Origin: Turritopsis dohrnii
Taxonomy: Eukaryota > Cnidaria > Hydrozoa > Anthoathecata > Oceaniidae
Direction: 5' to 3'
DNA: 64,000 nt
NCBI GenBank assembly: GCA_027922465.2
Contig: BQMF02000007.1
Span: forward strand, 1,550,001 to 1,614,000
Part shown: in pieces, positions 48,934-58,488 of the stretch
Numbering within the stretch: the first letter of the stretch is position 1
Layout of the letters: each line of letters starts with the position of its first letter
Notes under the pieces: generated by a model
What the model saw: the letters and a program-made list of their open reading frames with translations, nothing else
What the model was told of the DNA's origin: nothing
The model's database searches: none
Made by a program: the position numbers and the translations under genes

Positions 48934-50609
48934 ACATATTATTACTTACTCTTTTTCACTTTACCCCCTGAATTGTCAAAAAAGACATTTCTGCTTGTAA
49001 TACATTTCACAGTCATAACAAAACTTGAATGGAACGTGTCTATTTATTGTTAAAGCAGGCTCGATCGTTAATTGTAGTCTATAATGCACAAGTTAAGTCA
49101 TAACATGGACGTATAAAAAGAGAAGGACTCACAACTGCTATTGAGCTATTGAAATAAAGCGTGTCTCAGACGACAGGTATCATATTCAAAGATTTAAAGA
49201 GACATTTTGAAATCTCCCGCGGGCAGATGATTTAATTGTTATGTAACTTATTTTGATTGGTTCACGCGCGCATTAATAACCAATCAGATGCGTAGTTTGC
49301 ATTATTTTCGTACGCTGTCAAATATGGCGGAGAAAGATTTTGATACACATGACCTTACACATTTTGACATTGATTTTTCTGTCATGTAACAAAGAAAATC
49401 CAATTCGTGCATGCAAGAGATAAGTTTTTTTTAAAAATGAACGTAAATGTCATTAACCTTCCAAAAATAATAAAAGGATTCATTACATCATACCTATAAG
49501 CTCTAAAAATAAATAAATATAAAACGCTCTGCTTTTAAACGCTGCAATAAACAACAAGCTTTCAGTCTATTTATTTGAGTTCTGAATTCATCAAAAAGTC
49601 ATTTTCCAATTAAAACCTACTAAAATTAAATAGGCTTTCAGAATTGAATGAAAAATTTCTGTAACAAACAATTCAATTTTTTTCTTGGGTAATTCTCTCA
49701 AATCATTTATATCTAATTCTGGAGCATCAAAGCCTTTTGTATTGCCAATAAGATCCCCAATTAATTCTGACCGCCTTACATTTAACGATAACTCTTGCTG
49801 ACCAAATTGATGAAGTGTTGGAATTTCACTGCAACCATCACGCCTTCGATGCCTTGCAAAGTGCTCCTCCAGAGGGTTCTGCGGGAATTTTTCTGACAGC
49901 AAAAATTATATATACATTTATATATTATATATTTATATATATGACTTTTTGATGAATTCAGAACTCAAATAAATAGACTGAAAGCTTGTTGTTTATTGCA
50001 GCGTTTAAAAGCAGAGCGTTTTATATTTATTTATTTTTAGAGCTTATAGGTATGATGTAATGAATCCTTTTATTATTTTTGGAAGGTTAATGACATTTAC
50101 GTTCATTTTTAAAAAAAACTTATCTCTTGCATGCACGAATTGGATTTTCTTTGTTACATGACAGAAAAATCAATGTCAAAATGTGTAAGGTCATGTGTAT
50201 CAAAATCTTTCTCCGCCATATTTGACAGCGTACGAAAATAATGCAAACTACGCATCTGATTGGTTATTAATGCGCGCGTGAACCAATCAAAATAAGTTAC
50301 ATAACAATTAAATCATCTGCCCGCGGGAGATTTCAAAATGTCTCTTTAAATCTTTGAATATGATACCTGTCGTCTGAGACACGCTTTATTTCAATAGCTC
50401 AATAGCAGTTGTGAGTCCTTCTCTTTTTATACGTCCATGTTATGACTTAACTTGTGCATTATAGACTACAATTAACGATCGAGCCTGCTTTAACAATAAA
50501 TAGACACGTTCCATTCAAGTTTTGTTATGACTGTGAAATGTATTACAAGCAGAAATGTCTTTTTTGACAATTCAGGGGGTAAAGTGAAAAAGAGTAAGTA
50601 ATAATATGT
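48934..50609. mobile_element. TTAA-flanked foldback element with 669-bp arms
   Basis: Arms 48934-49602 and 49941-50609 are inverted copies of equal length that appear identical. The spacer is 338 bp. The element is flanked by TTAA on both sides (48930-48933 and 50610-50613), and the empty site is seen in the intact right terminal repeat of the host transposon (58504-58507). Terminal bases are ACATATTATTACTTACTC. TTAA duplications are typical of piggyBac and Kolobok transposases. The spacer retains a transposase-like fragment, so this is an internally deleted derivative rather than a simple hairpin. Confidence 0.92.
49591..49902 (-). pseudogene. Transposase C-terminal fragment in foldback spacer
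   Basis: 103 residues ending just inside the left arm. The stretch NPLEEHFARHRRRDGC then PTLHQFGQQELSLNV resembles the region around the last catalytic Glu of RNase H-fold transposases, where an E precedes a basic helix and a short NP-type turn. The exact superfamily is not certain; with a TTAA target, Kolobok or piggyBac would be candidates. The N-terminal domains are absent. Confidence 0.45.
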
Positions 50610-50630
50610 TTAAGGTGGAAGACCCCTAAA

Positions 50631-51269
50631 TAATCTTTTTTTTTGTAAAAGGTTTTTTTATGAAATAATTTCATACAGTCAAAAAGTACAAGTCCTAACT
50701 AAGAAATTAAAATAAAAAAAATAAAAAAATGTTTCCATGGCAACCGACAAACATGGCGGATATGTAAAATAAAGAATTTCCACTGGCCAAGATTAAGAAG
50801 TGACCGCTTTGAATTTCAAAGTGAAAATTTGCACACAAGTTCTTCTTAAGTTAATCTATGATATGAGCGAAATAGAATTTTTATAATGATACTTAATTTT
50901 TGACACTGACCTCTCAGACTCAACGCTTAAAAAAAGCGCAGTTTTTGAAAATTTAAGGAGCTGTTTTAAAAAAACTTGAACTTTATTTGGAATTTTACCT
51001 CGCTCATATCATAGTACTTTTTATAACAAACATTCACTGAAAATTTCAGACAATTTGGTTAAGCGGTTCTTGAGATATTCCGGCCGGGGGCCCAAAATTT
51101 TATATTTGGAGAAAAACGCGGTTAAAGTTTAAGATATGGTAAAAAGTAATATACATCCAAATATTAAGCCCTAGAATATACTCAAAAAAATTCAAAGAGA
51201 TAAAAAAGTTGCAATTGGATAAGAGCAAGTATTTTTTTCAATGAAAAGCACCAGCTTTGTACACAGTAC
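50631..51269. other. Interior of Mutator-like element between left repeat and retrotransposon
   Basis: Non-coding except for the last nine codons of the transposase frame (minus strand, stop at 51238-51240), cut off by the retrotransposon. It includes a perfect RFX X-box at 50731-50744. A GGGGGCCC tract lies at 51085-51092. Confidence 0.6.
50731..50744. promoter_or_regulatory. RFX-type X-box
   Basis: GTTTCCATGGCAAC fits the palindromic X-box consensus (GTTNCCATGGNAAC) bound by RFX factors of ciliary genes. It lies within a mobile element, so function is not implied. Confidence 0.45.
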
Positions 51270-51406
51270 TGTAGGATACTTGCATACTGGGTGTTCATGT
51301 TGTCATTGGACTTGCGTTAACATTTTATTGTATTTTAATATTTTCTTTTGTTTCCTTAGAAACCACATTCTTAACTAATAATAGAATAAGAAAGACATCT
51401 TGTTTA
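51270..51406 (+). repeat. 5' LTR of retrotransposon copy 2
   Basis: TGTAGG...TTGTTTA, ends conserved with copy 1 while the middle differs. Contains AGAAACCACAT at 51358-51368, complementary to 51406-51416. Confidence 0.95.
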
Positions 51407-51416
51407 TGTGGTTTCT
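51406..51416 (+). promoter_or_regulatory. Putative self-priming primer-binding site
   Basis: ATGTGGTTTCT pairs perfectly over 11 bases with the LTR-internal AGAAACCACAT. Bases that differ from copy 1 are compensated on both sides of the stem. Confidence 0.62.
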
Positions 51417-51468
51417 TTTACTCAGTATTTGAGAATTGTCTGGGTATTTTATATCTGTCGTGTCCACA

Positions 51469-54400
51469 ATGCCTGCTATTGCATGTCCAATAAATGGATG
51501 TGCTTATGTCACTGCTGACGTTGATCCTGCCATTGCGGCTGCTTTATTGACTGTTCATAACAATGTACATGTGAACGTTCCACAACAAGCTGTCCCAAAA
51601 CAGAAGGCACCAAAAATTCAACGTCCGACTATTATGAAGGGATCTACTGAGGAAAATTGGAATTCCTTCATTGCCAGATGGGGTATGTTTAAACAAGGAA
51701 CTGCCCTTGCTGCCACTGAGATTTGTCAACAATTGTTCAGTTGTTGTGATGATGAACTGGGCAATGATCTACTTCGCCAAAATAGTGACATTTTAAATTC
51801 AACAGAGCAAGTACTTATGGACACTATCAAGAAACTTGCTGTTACCCCAGTTGCTGTAAGTGTTCGTCGTTCTGATCTTCTTGCACTTCGACAAGCTGAT
51901 GGAGAGAATATCAGATCTTTTCATGCCAGGATCAAAGGAAAAGCTGCCACTTGCGCATACACGATTACCTGTTCCAGCACCACATGTACACAGATAGTAG
52001 ACTTTACAGAAATAATTATAAAGGACGTTTTGATCTCAGGACTATCTGATGAGGAGATTAAAATGGAGGTGTTTGGATGGCACGATCTTGATCAAAAATC
52101 TATTGACGACACAGTGCAATTTATCGAAGCAAAAGAAATGGCTCGGAGTGCCCTTACAAGAACATTCACCGCAGCTTCTATTTCCACTTACAAGAAAGGA
52201 TCCAAACCCTCTAAACCGCAAAACAGTTCAACTGAGAGTTCCACAAAAAAGCCTTGTAAGGAATGTTCGACCCCTATCGAAAAGTCTGTATGGAGTCGAC
52301 GTCAAAAGAGAATGGTTGATAGACATTTTTGTTCATTTTGCTGGAATAAGCAGATCAGAAAGAAGCCACAGAATAATGAGATTAACACTGTCAAGGAGAG
52401 TCTTGAACATTCATCAATCACAATCGGAAGTATAGAAACCGTTTCTTTGAGTCATATGATATTTGACACCGAGAGTGGATGGAAGAAAGCCAAATCCTTA
52501 AAACACCCTACCCTCTCTTTAACTATTGATGTTGATGAGAAAGACTACATCGTACTGAATCGTAAACCTCCATCAATCCAATCATCTACAATCGATGCTG
52601 TTACTGACACTGGCGCCATGTCTTGCCTTTGGGGACTTGATGGTTTCCTTCGAGCTGGTTTTACAATGAATGATCTCATACCAGTTAGACAAACTTTGGA
52701 TGCAGCTAACAAAGAGGTGATTCCTATCTCAGGTGCAATTCTCCTCCGACTTTCTGGATTTAGCCCCACCGGTCAACAATATGATGCAGCCGTTATGACT
52801 TATATCAGTCCATCTGCTGACAAATTCTACCTATCCGAAGACGCACTGATTCAACTTCAAGTTATTTCACCAACATTTCCTCAAGTTGGAGCCGCCTTAC
52901 ATCAGTCTTCAATAAAGGGTCAACCGTCTCACAACTGTGAATGCCCAAAACGTGTGCAATCACCACAACGTCCTGATGAACTACCATTTGAATGCATTCC
53001 TGCTAACAACGATAAAATGCGTGAATGGTTGATGAAATACTTCTCTGCGTCTACATTTAATCAATGTACCCATCAGGAATTACCTGGAATGTCTGGACCA
53101 GAGATCAGCCTACATGTTGATGATTCCGCTGTACCATATACTGCCAACACTCCGGCTCCCGTACCACTTCATTGGCAGGACACTGTGAAAGAACAATTAG
53201 ATAATGATGTCGCTATGGGTGTCCTGGAGAAAGTACCTATTGGGGAACCGTCAAGATGGTGTCATCGAATGGTAATTACTCCAAAATCTGATGGCTCACC
53301 ACGCAGAACAGTGGATTTATCTCCACTCAATAGCTTTTGTCTTCGCGAGACCCATCACGTTCAACCACCTTTCATGCAAGCAAAGAAAGTGCCTTCTAAT
53401 TGCTGGAAAACTGTAACTGATGCATGGAATGGCTTCCATTCCGTTCCCATATGTGAGATTGATCGACATTATACCACGTTTATTACGCCTTGGGGGCGAT
53501 ATCGTTATCGTGTTGCACCACAGGGCTTCCTTGCTAGTGGAGATGCATACTCTAGAAGATTCGATGAGATTATAAAGGACATCGAAAGGAAAACTAAATG
53601 TGTCGATGACACACTAATGTGGGATGATGATCTTGCTCAACATTGGTGGCGAGTGATAGACTTTTTAATCCTTCTTGGAAACCATGGCATTATCCTTAAC
53701 CAGAGCAAATTTCAGTTTTGCCAGCGCACTGTCAACTTTGCAGGATTTCAAATCTCGGAGCAGTCAATCAAGCCATCACCAAAGTTTATCAATGCTATTT
53801 CAGATTTCCCGACGCCAACAAAGTTGACGGACGTAAGATCGTGGTTTGGTTTAGTGAATCAAGTTTCGCATTACGATAAACTGTCGAATGTCATGGAACC
53901 TTTTAAACGTCTGCTCAGTCCAAAGGTTAAATTTGAATGGACTCCCGAGCTTAACACTGCATTCCAAAAGTCCAAAACTTTTGTTGTTGAATCAATTCGT
54001 AAGGGAGTGGAAATTTTTGATCCACATAGATATACGTGTTTACGTCCTGACTGGTCCAAGACAGGAATTGGATTTTTTCTGTCACAAAAGCATTGTGATT
54101 GTCTTCAGTTATCTCCTGATTGTTGTATTGGAGGTTGGAAGATTACCCTCGCAGGATCACGCTTCTTGAGACCTGCGGAAACAAGATACGCACCAGTGGA
54201 AGGTGAAGCGTTGGCTATTGCTTGGTCGTTAGAGCAAACCAGATATTTTACACAAGGTTGCGACCGTTTGATCATAGTTACCGACCACAAACCCCTTCTT
54301 AAGCTTTTCGGAGATAGAACTCTAGACGAAATTGCAAATCCTCGCCTATTCCGGCTCAAGCAGAGAACATTGTTATGGCGCTTTACAATCATACATGCTC

Positions 54401-56082
54401 CAGGCAACAGTAACTTCTTTTCCGATGCGACGTCCAGAAATCCGGTGCAATCATGTGACGATCGCGAACAATCTGATATCATGGAAGACGAATTACTGAA
54501 AATATCAACCAACAATCTACACGAATTTAGAGCTCTGACGTGGGATATTGTGAGGAAGGCGACAACAAATGACTCTAATTCCCAAGAACTGATCTACCAC
54601 ATCAATTCAAGTTTTCCTTCGACTCAAGCTGAAATGCCTGCTAATATATCGTTATTTTGGAAAGCACGAGAAAGCCTTCACGTTATTGACGGTGTAATTA
54701 TGATGGGCAGCCGAATAGTTATTCCGAAACCGCTTCAAGCTGAAGTTCTTCAATCGCTCCACGCTGCACATCAAGGAATCACAGCAATGAAAGACCGTGC
54801 AAGATGTTCCGTCTACTGGCCAAATATCACTAAAGATATTGAAACAATGCGCGAGAGCTGTTTCCAATGCAACCGTTGTGCACCATCCCAGGCCAAATTG
54901 CCACCTGTTGAACCCCATATCCCTTCTACGCCATTCGAAGCAATTGCATGTGATTATTTCTTCTACAAGGGACATTATTATTTTATTTCCGCTGACCGGC
55001 TATCAGGCTGGACTGAACAGTCACAAATTAAGTCTAGCGATGGTAGTTCCGGCTCCAAAGGTTTATGTTCAGCCCTTCGTCAACTCTTTATGACATTTGG
55101 TGTGCCCATCGAATTATCCAGTGATGGTGGTCCTGAGTTTAAAGCGGCTGAAACGAAAGCGTTCTTTGAAAAATGGGGCATCCGACATCGCATTTCGTCA
55201 AGCTATCTGCCATCATCAAATGGGCGTGCCGAACTTGCAGTAAAGGCCATCAAGAGGCTGCTAATCGACAACATTGATTCTCAAGGCTGTCTTGATACCG
55301 ATAGAATGGTCCGTGCATTGTTAATCAAGCGCAACACACCGGACCCTGACTGTAGCCTCTCACCATCAGAAGTTTTATTCGGTCATAAACTTCGAGATAC
55401 TTTGCCATTTATCAAAAAGGACACTGTATTATTTGAGAATAACCAAATTTCACGTCAATGGAGAGAGGCATGGCAGTCAAAGGAAGATTCTTTAAAAGCT
55501 CGATACGTGAAAACCCTTGAAAGATTAGCTGAACATTCTCGACAACTTCAGCCTCTCCACGTATCTGACCAAGTTTTGATTCAAAACCAATCGGGCCCTT
55601 ACCCTACAAGATGGGACAAAAGCGGTGTTATCGTTGAGGTTGGAGACCATGACCAATATTATGTGAAAGTTGCTGGTACTGGACGTATCACTTTGAGAAA
55701 CCGTCGATTCCTGCGGAAGTACCAACCTCACCTTCTTCATGGCCCGAAACCTTCTATTCCTGCACGTCCGTCTAGTTACAAAGAGATTCCACAGCCGAAC
55801 CGAATTGTTACTTCAACAACCGCCGTGCCCTCTTCACCAATTGTTCATTCTTCATCTCGCAAAGCGGATGTCCAGCCTACCTTGATCGATTGGGATGTGC
55901 CGAATTCATATGTTTCCAACATACCCGTTACCAACTCAGCTGACAAAGGTACTCCAACTATTGATAAGCCTACCGTTTCTGCGACTGATGAGCCACTCAC
56001 TCCTAAATTCGAATTGAGACGTTCGGCCAGGATTCGTACAGCGAAGAAAATTTACGAACCAGAAACTGGACAATATATTTGA
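51469..56082 (+). CDS. Gag-Pol polyprotein of retrotransposon copy 2
   Basis: 1537 residues in one frame. The start is the ATG at 51469, aligned with that of copy 1; the open frame extends a little upstream but only to a non-ATG codon. Approximate residue positions: N-terminal C-x4-C..H-x3-H finger 6-34; Gag-like helices 60-240; C-x2-C..C-x2-C zinc motif 263-291; protease DTG 380; reverse transcriptase 565-760 with first Asp near 651 and CVDD 711-714; RNase H 858-990; integrase HHCC 1098-1134 and DDE at 1162, 1219, 1255 (the last two separated by 35 residues); basic C-terminal RRSARIRTAKK. No CCHC knuckle and no chromodomain. Gag and Pol are fused without a stop or shift, so Gag excess would need proteolysis or turnover, as in Tf1. 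Confidence 0.95.
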   Translation: MPAIACPINGCAYVTADVDPAIAAALLTVHNNVHVNVPQQAVPKQKAPKIQRPTIMKGSTEENWNSFIARWGMFKQGTALAATEICQQLFSCCDDELGNDLLRQNSDILNSTEQVLMDTIKKLAVTPVAVSVRRSDLLALRQADGENIRSFHARIKGKAATCAYTITCSSTTCTQIVDFTEIIIKDVLISGLSDEEIKMEVFGWHDLDQKSIDDTVQFIEAKEMARSALTRTFTAASISTYKKGSKPSKPQNSSTESSTKKPCKECSTPIEKSVWSRRQKRMVDRHFCSFCWNKQIRKKPQNNEINTVKESLEHSSITIGSIETVSLSHMIFDTESGWKKAKSLKHPTLSLTIDVDEKDYIVLNRKPPSIQSSTIDAVTDTGAMSCLWGLDGFLRAGFTMNDLIPVRQTLDAANKEVIPISGAILLRLSGFSPTGQQYDAAVMTYISPSADKFYLSEDALIQLQVISPTFPQVGAALHQSSIKGQPSHNCECPKRVQSPQRPDELPFECIPANNDKMREWLMKYFSASTFNQCTHQELPGMSGPEISLHVDDSAVPYTANTPAPVPLHWQDTVKEQLDNDVAMGVLEKVPIGEPSRWCHRMVITPKSDGSPRRTVDLSPLNSFCLRETHHVQPPFMQAKKVPSNCWKTVTDAWNGFHSVPICEIDRHYTTFITPWGRYRYRVAPQGFLASGDAYSRRFDEIIKDIERKTKCVDDTLMWDDDLAQHWWRVIDFLILLGNHGIILNQSKFQFCQRTVNFAGFQISEQSIKPSPKFINAISDFPTPTKLTDVRSWFGLVNQVSHYDKLSNVMEPFKRLLSPKVKFEWTPELNTAFQKSKTFVVESIRKGVEIFDPHRYTCLRPDWSKTGIGFFLSQKHCDCLQLSPDCCIGGWKITLAGSRFLRPAETRYAPVEGEALAIAWSLEQTRYFTQGCDRLIIVTDHKPLLKLFGDRTLDEIANPRLFRLKQRTLLWRFTIIHAPGNSNFFSDATSRNPVQSCDDREQSDIMEDELLKISTNNLHEFRALTWDIVRKATTNDSNSQELIYHINSSFPSTQAEMPANISLFWKARESLHVIDGVIMMGSRIVIPKPLQAEVLQSLHAAHQGITAMKDRARCSVYWPNITKDIETMRESCFQCNRCAPSQAKLPPVEPHIPSTPFEAIACDYFFYKGHYYFISADRLSGWTEQSQIKSSDGSSGSKGLCSALRQLFMTFGVPIELSSDGGPEFKAAETKAFFEKWGIRHRISSSYLPSSNGRAELAVKAIKRLLIDNIDSQGCLDTDRMVRALLIKRNTPDPDCSLSPSEVLFGHKLRDTLPFIKKDTVLFENNQISRQWREAWQSKEDSLKARYVKTLERLAEHSRQLQPLHVSDQVLIQNQSGPYPTRWDKSGVIVEVGDHDQYYVKVAGTGRITLRNRRFLRKYQPHLLHGPKPSIPARPSSYKEIPQPNRIVTSTTAVPSSPIVHSSSRKADVQPTLIDWDVPNSYVSNIPVTNSADKGTPTIDKPTVSATDEPLTPKFELRRSARIRTAKKIYEPETGQYI

Positions 56083-56200
56083 TTGAGTACGGTGGATAAT
56101 ATGTTTATGTTGGTTGGTTATGGTGGACTTCTTTTGTTGCTTATGTTGTTGTTTTTGTTGGCCGATTACGGTGTTATCGACTGGTAATCTGGGGAGGAGA

Positions 56201-56337
56201 TGTAGGATACTTGCATACTGGGTGTTCATGTTGTCATTGGACTTGCGTTAACATTTTATTGTATTTTAATATTTTCTTTTGTTTCCTTAGAAACCACATT
56301 CTTAACTAATAATAGAATAAGAAAGACATCTTGTTTA
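56201..56337 (+). repeat. 3' LTR of retrotransposon copy 2
   Basis: Same 137 bases as the 5' LTR by eye. Its last three bases supply a stop codon (minus strand) to the interrupted transposase frame. Confidence 0.95.
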
Positions 56338-57651
56338 AGTACCTTCAGTTTCCTTGTGTTTGTCATCCGTTGACTTTTTCTTGCCCCGAATAATTTTTCG
56401 GTTTTTTTTGCTGGTAAGTTTGTTTTTATAAGTAGAGTGAAACAATCTTCTGTTATTTGCAGTTTTACAACCTTTGAGCATATTTTTACCTGGGATCATG
56501 TTCATTTTTTCGTAAACAAGAACACTAGCTTTGCGACCAATATTGAAATTGGCAACCGCATCATAAACACCAAACTTTAGTTGAGTGAGGGAAACAAATT
56601 TTGTTTTTGGTAATCTCTCCCAAATCGTTCCATTAAATGCCTCATTCTGGTTTTGGGTCTTCCCATGTAAGCATTCCTTCAGTAGCTTTTCTGAACTTAG
56701 CTCCTCAAATATTGGTTTAACATATTTGATCACAGATAATGGTAAACCAGGACCGTGCTTATGTGTTGATGTTCCTGCTGCTTGGTCGTGTTGAAATTTA
56801 CACCAGCTACCCTTGCCTGGTGGACAGTGAGCCCAATGATAGTTATTTGACTCTGATGATGCCACATGAAACAAGCTGGCACGGACTGCTTTTTGCATTG
56901 CTGGTAAATCATTGGAATTACTACGGATCGCGATTCCATAGTAATTTTGAAGCCTGTCAATTGACCGCTTTGTCAATTTACCTTTACCGCCAAGACCTTT
57001 CACCGTTTTTTTTAGATTGAGACACCTATTTCCAACTCTCTTTTGGACATGTCCAATACATTGCCTTTTTCGTACTTTTAGTCCTGGGTAGGTATTTTCC
57101 ACAGCATCATGACTTTTACTATCACCATCTCCATATAATTCTGTGTAGCGAACATTATATTTTTGGATTGACCGACTGAAAATTCGCTTTGCGCCCTCTG
57201 TTTCCATGCCACCAGCAGATCCTTTGTAATTAAAATTGCACTTATGGTTTTCTTTCCAGCTAGCATATTTATCAGGTTCATTTATTCTTGCATCTTCCAT
57301 GTTATTGCATCCTTTGCAAAATCTGCTCATGGGTTCAATGTCAACTACTTTGCCATCCATCGCGATTGCGGTAATGCACCCATTTAAAGAAGAATAACCT
57401 CTGCGTTGCCAGGACCCATCTTGTGAAATTGCCATATCCATTGTTTGATTGTCTGATAGGGAACTCTTGGTGCGAAGGTCATCAATGGCATCAGACATGG
57501 TTTCATTAGCAACGGTTTCAGTTGCTTCAAGCAGTTTTTTCACTATCTTGTTGTAGTTGTTTTTGGTCATGGGCTTTGGCATATCCATCAAAGTGGAAAA
57601 CTTCTCAATACCAGCATGACCTTGTCCACAAGCCCTCATACTGTACACCAT
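56335..57651 (-). pseudogene. Mutator-like transposase, catalytic part (3' end cut by retrotransposon)
   Basis: 438 residues open. Matches the Mutator-like transposase domain found in many invertebrates. Catalytic candidates: Asp in SQDGSW (78), Asp in YGDGDSK (175 or 177) and Glu in QNQNEAFN (337). Other family blocks are FCKGC, GSAGGMETEGAKRIF, CIGHVQKRVG, RLQNYYGIAIR and a Cys/His set at 275-300. The frame ends because the LTR at 56337 provides a stop; the remaining codons lie beyond the retrotransposon at 51269-51238. At its 5' side the frame is separated from the N-terminal part by a 2-bp shift. Confidence 0.88.
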
Positions 57652-57659
57652 TCTTGCAT

Positions 57660-58280
57660 TTATACATCAAAAGACTTTGGACCTTTGATAGCTGAGTGTG
57701 AAATACCTTGGGATGTGTAAAAATTGTTTTCATAACAACACAAAGAACATTTTACAGCCAGGAATGAAGCAAGACCTTTCTTTTTTTCGAAGAGTTCATG
57801 AAGAGATAGGGATAGTTCAGAACATTCTGGACATCTCATAGCTTCAAAAATAGTGTTCAGTATCATGACATCTATGATTCTGTAACCATTAATGGAATCA
57901 GAAGACTTAGGTGTTGATGAAAAGATTTCTTTCACTTTTAGGTGAGAAATGGTTTTTGTTGGTGTAGTTGCAGTTGTCAGCGGCATAGGAGTTGAAATGT
58001 CATTATTTACAGTGTCCATGGTGGTATTACTATTTACATCAATATTTACATCATTATTAACAGCACCATTTGAATTTATATTTATATTTGTATTTACATC
58101 ATCTAACTTCTTTTTAGCAAATCCTCTTCTCTTTTTGTAAGTTCTAGTTCTCTGTTTCACTCTGCATGCTTTCCCCATTTTTGATAAGCAGTATTGCTTG
58201 TTCTTTGGAAATATAGCCTTTAGAAACGGCAAAGCAAAGAAGGCAGAATCACTGAGGTTGTTTGCACCCTTGAATTTCAA
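57660..58280 (-). pseudogene. Mutator-like transposase, N-terminal part (frameshifted)
   Basis: 206 residues if the first Met at 58280 is used. The Met at 58178, followed by GKACRVKQRTRTYKKRRG, is a more likely start because it opens directly with a basic nuclear-localisation-like stretch. Then come an Asn-rich linker and a zinc-binding CPEC..CSLC module near residues 153-185. The frame stops at 57660-57662. Without an extra TA within GTATAAATG the frame would run straight into the catalytic part, so a 2-bp TA duplication is the probable lesion. A programmed shift is not supported by any slippery sequence. Confidence 0.82.
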
Positions 58281-58488
58281 GGTTTTTGCCCAAATTTAAA
58301 GGTCAAAAACAATAACATTAGGTTGCTATGGCCGTTGCTAGGGATGTTAATATCTACCAAGGACAAATAAATGTCAAAATAAGCAATATTCTGATGACAT
58401 TTAGCTAATTTCATGTCGAAATTCGTGTTCTACGGACAATTTTACGCCATAATCATCACTTTTTGAATTTTTGAAAATTTCAAAATTT
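58281..58488. other. Transposase leader between gene and right terminal repeat
   Basis: Non-coding, about 200 bp; presumably 5' UTR or promoter of the transposase on the minus strand, together with the adjoining terminal repeat. Confidence 0.4.

Larger units (their letters stand above)
48424..50630. repeat. Left terminal inverted repeat (split by foldback element)
   Basis: Outer part 48424-48933 and inner part 50614-50630. Joining them across one TTAA gives the exact counterpart of 58489-59015. Confidence 0.9.
51270..56337 (+). mobile_element. Ty3-type LTR retrotransposon, copy 2, apparently intact
   Basis: The 137-bp LTRs (51270-51406, 56201-56337) appear identical. AGTAC target duplication at 51265-51269 and 56338-56342. 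Purine tract GGGGAGGAGA directly before the 3' LTR. One uninterrupted Gag-Pol frame. It is inserted near the 3' end of the Mutator-like transposase gene. All structural requirements for mobility are present, so this is a recent insertion and a candidate active element. Confidence 0.96.
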
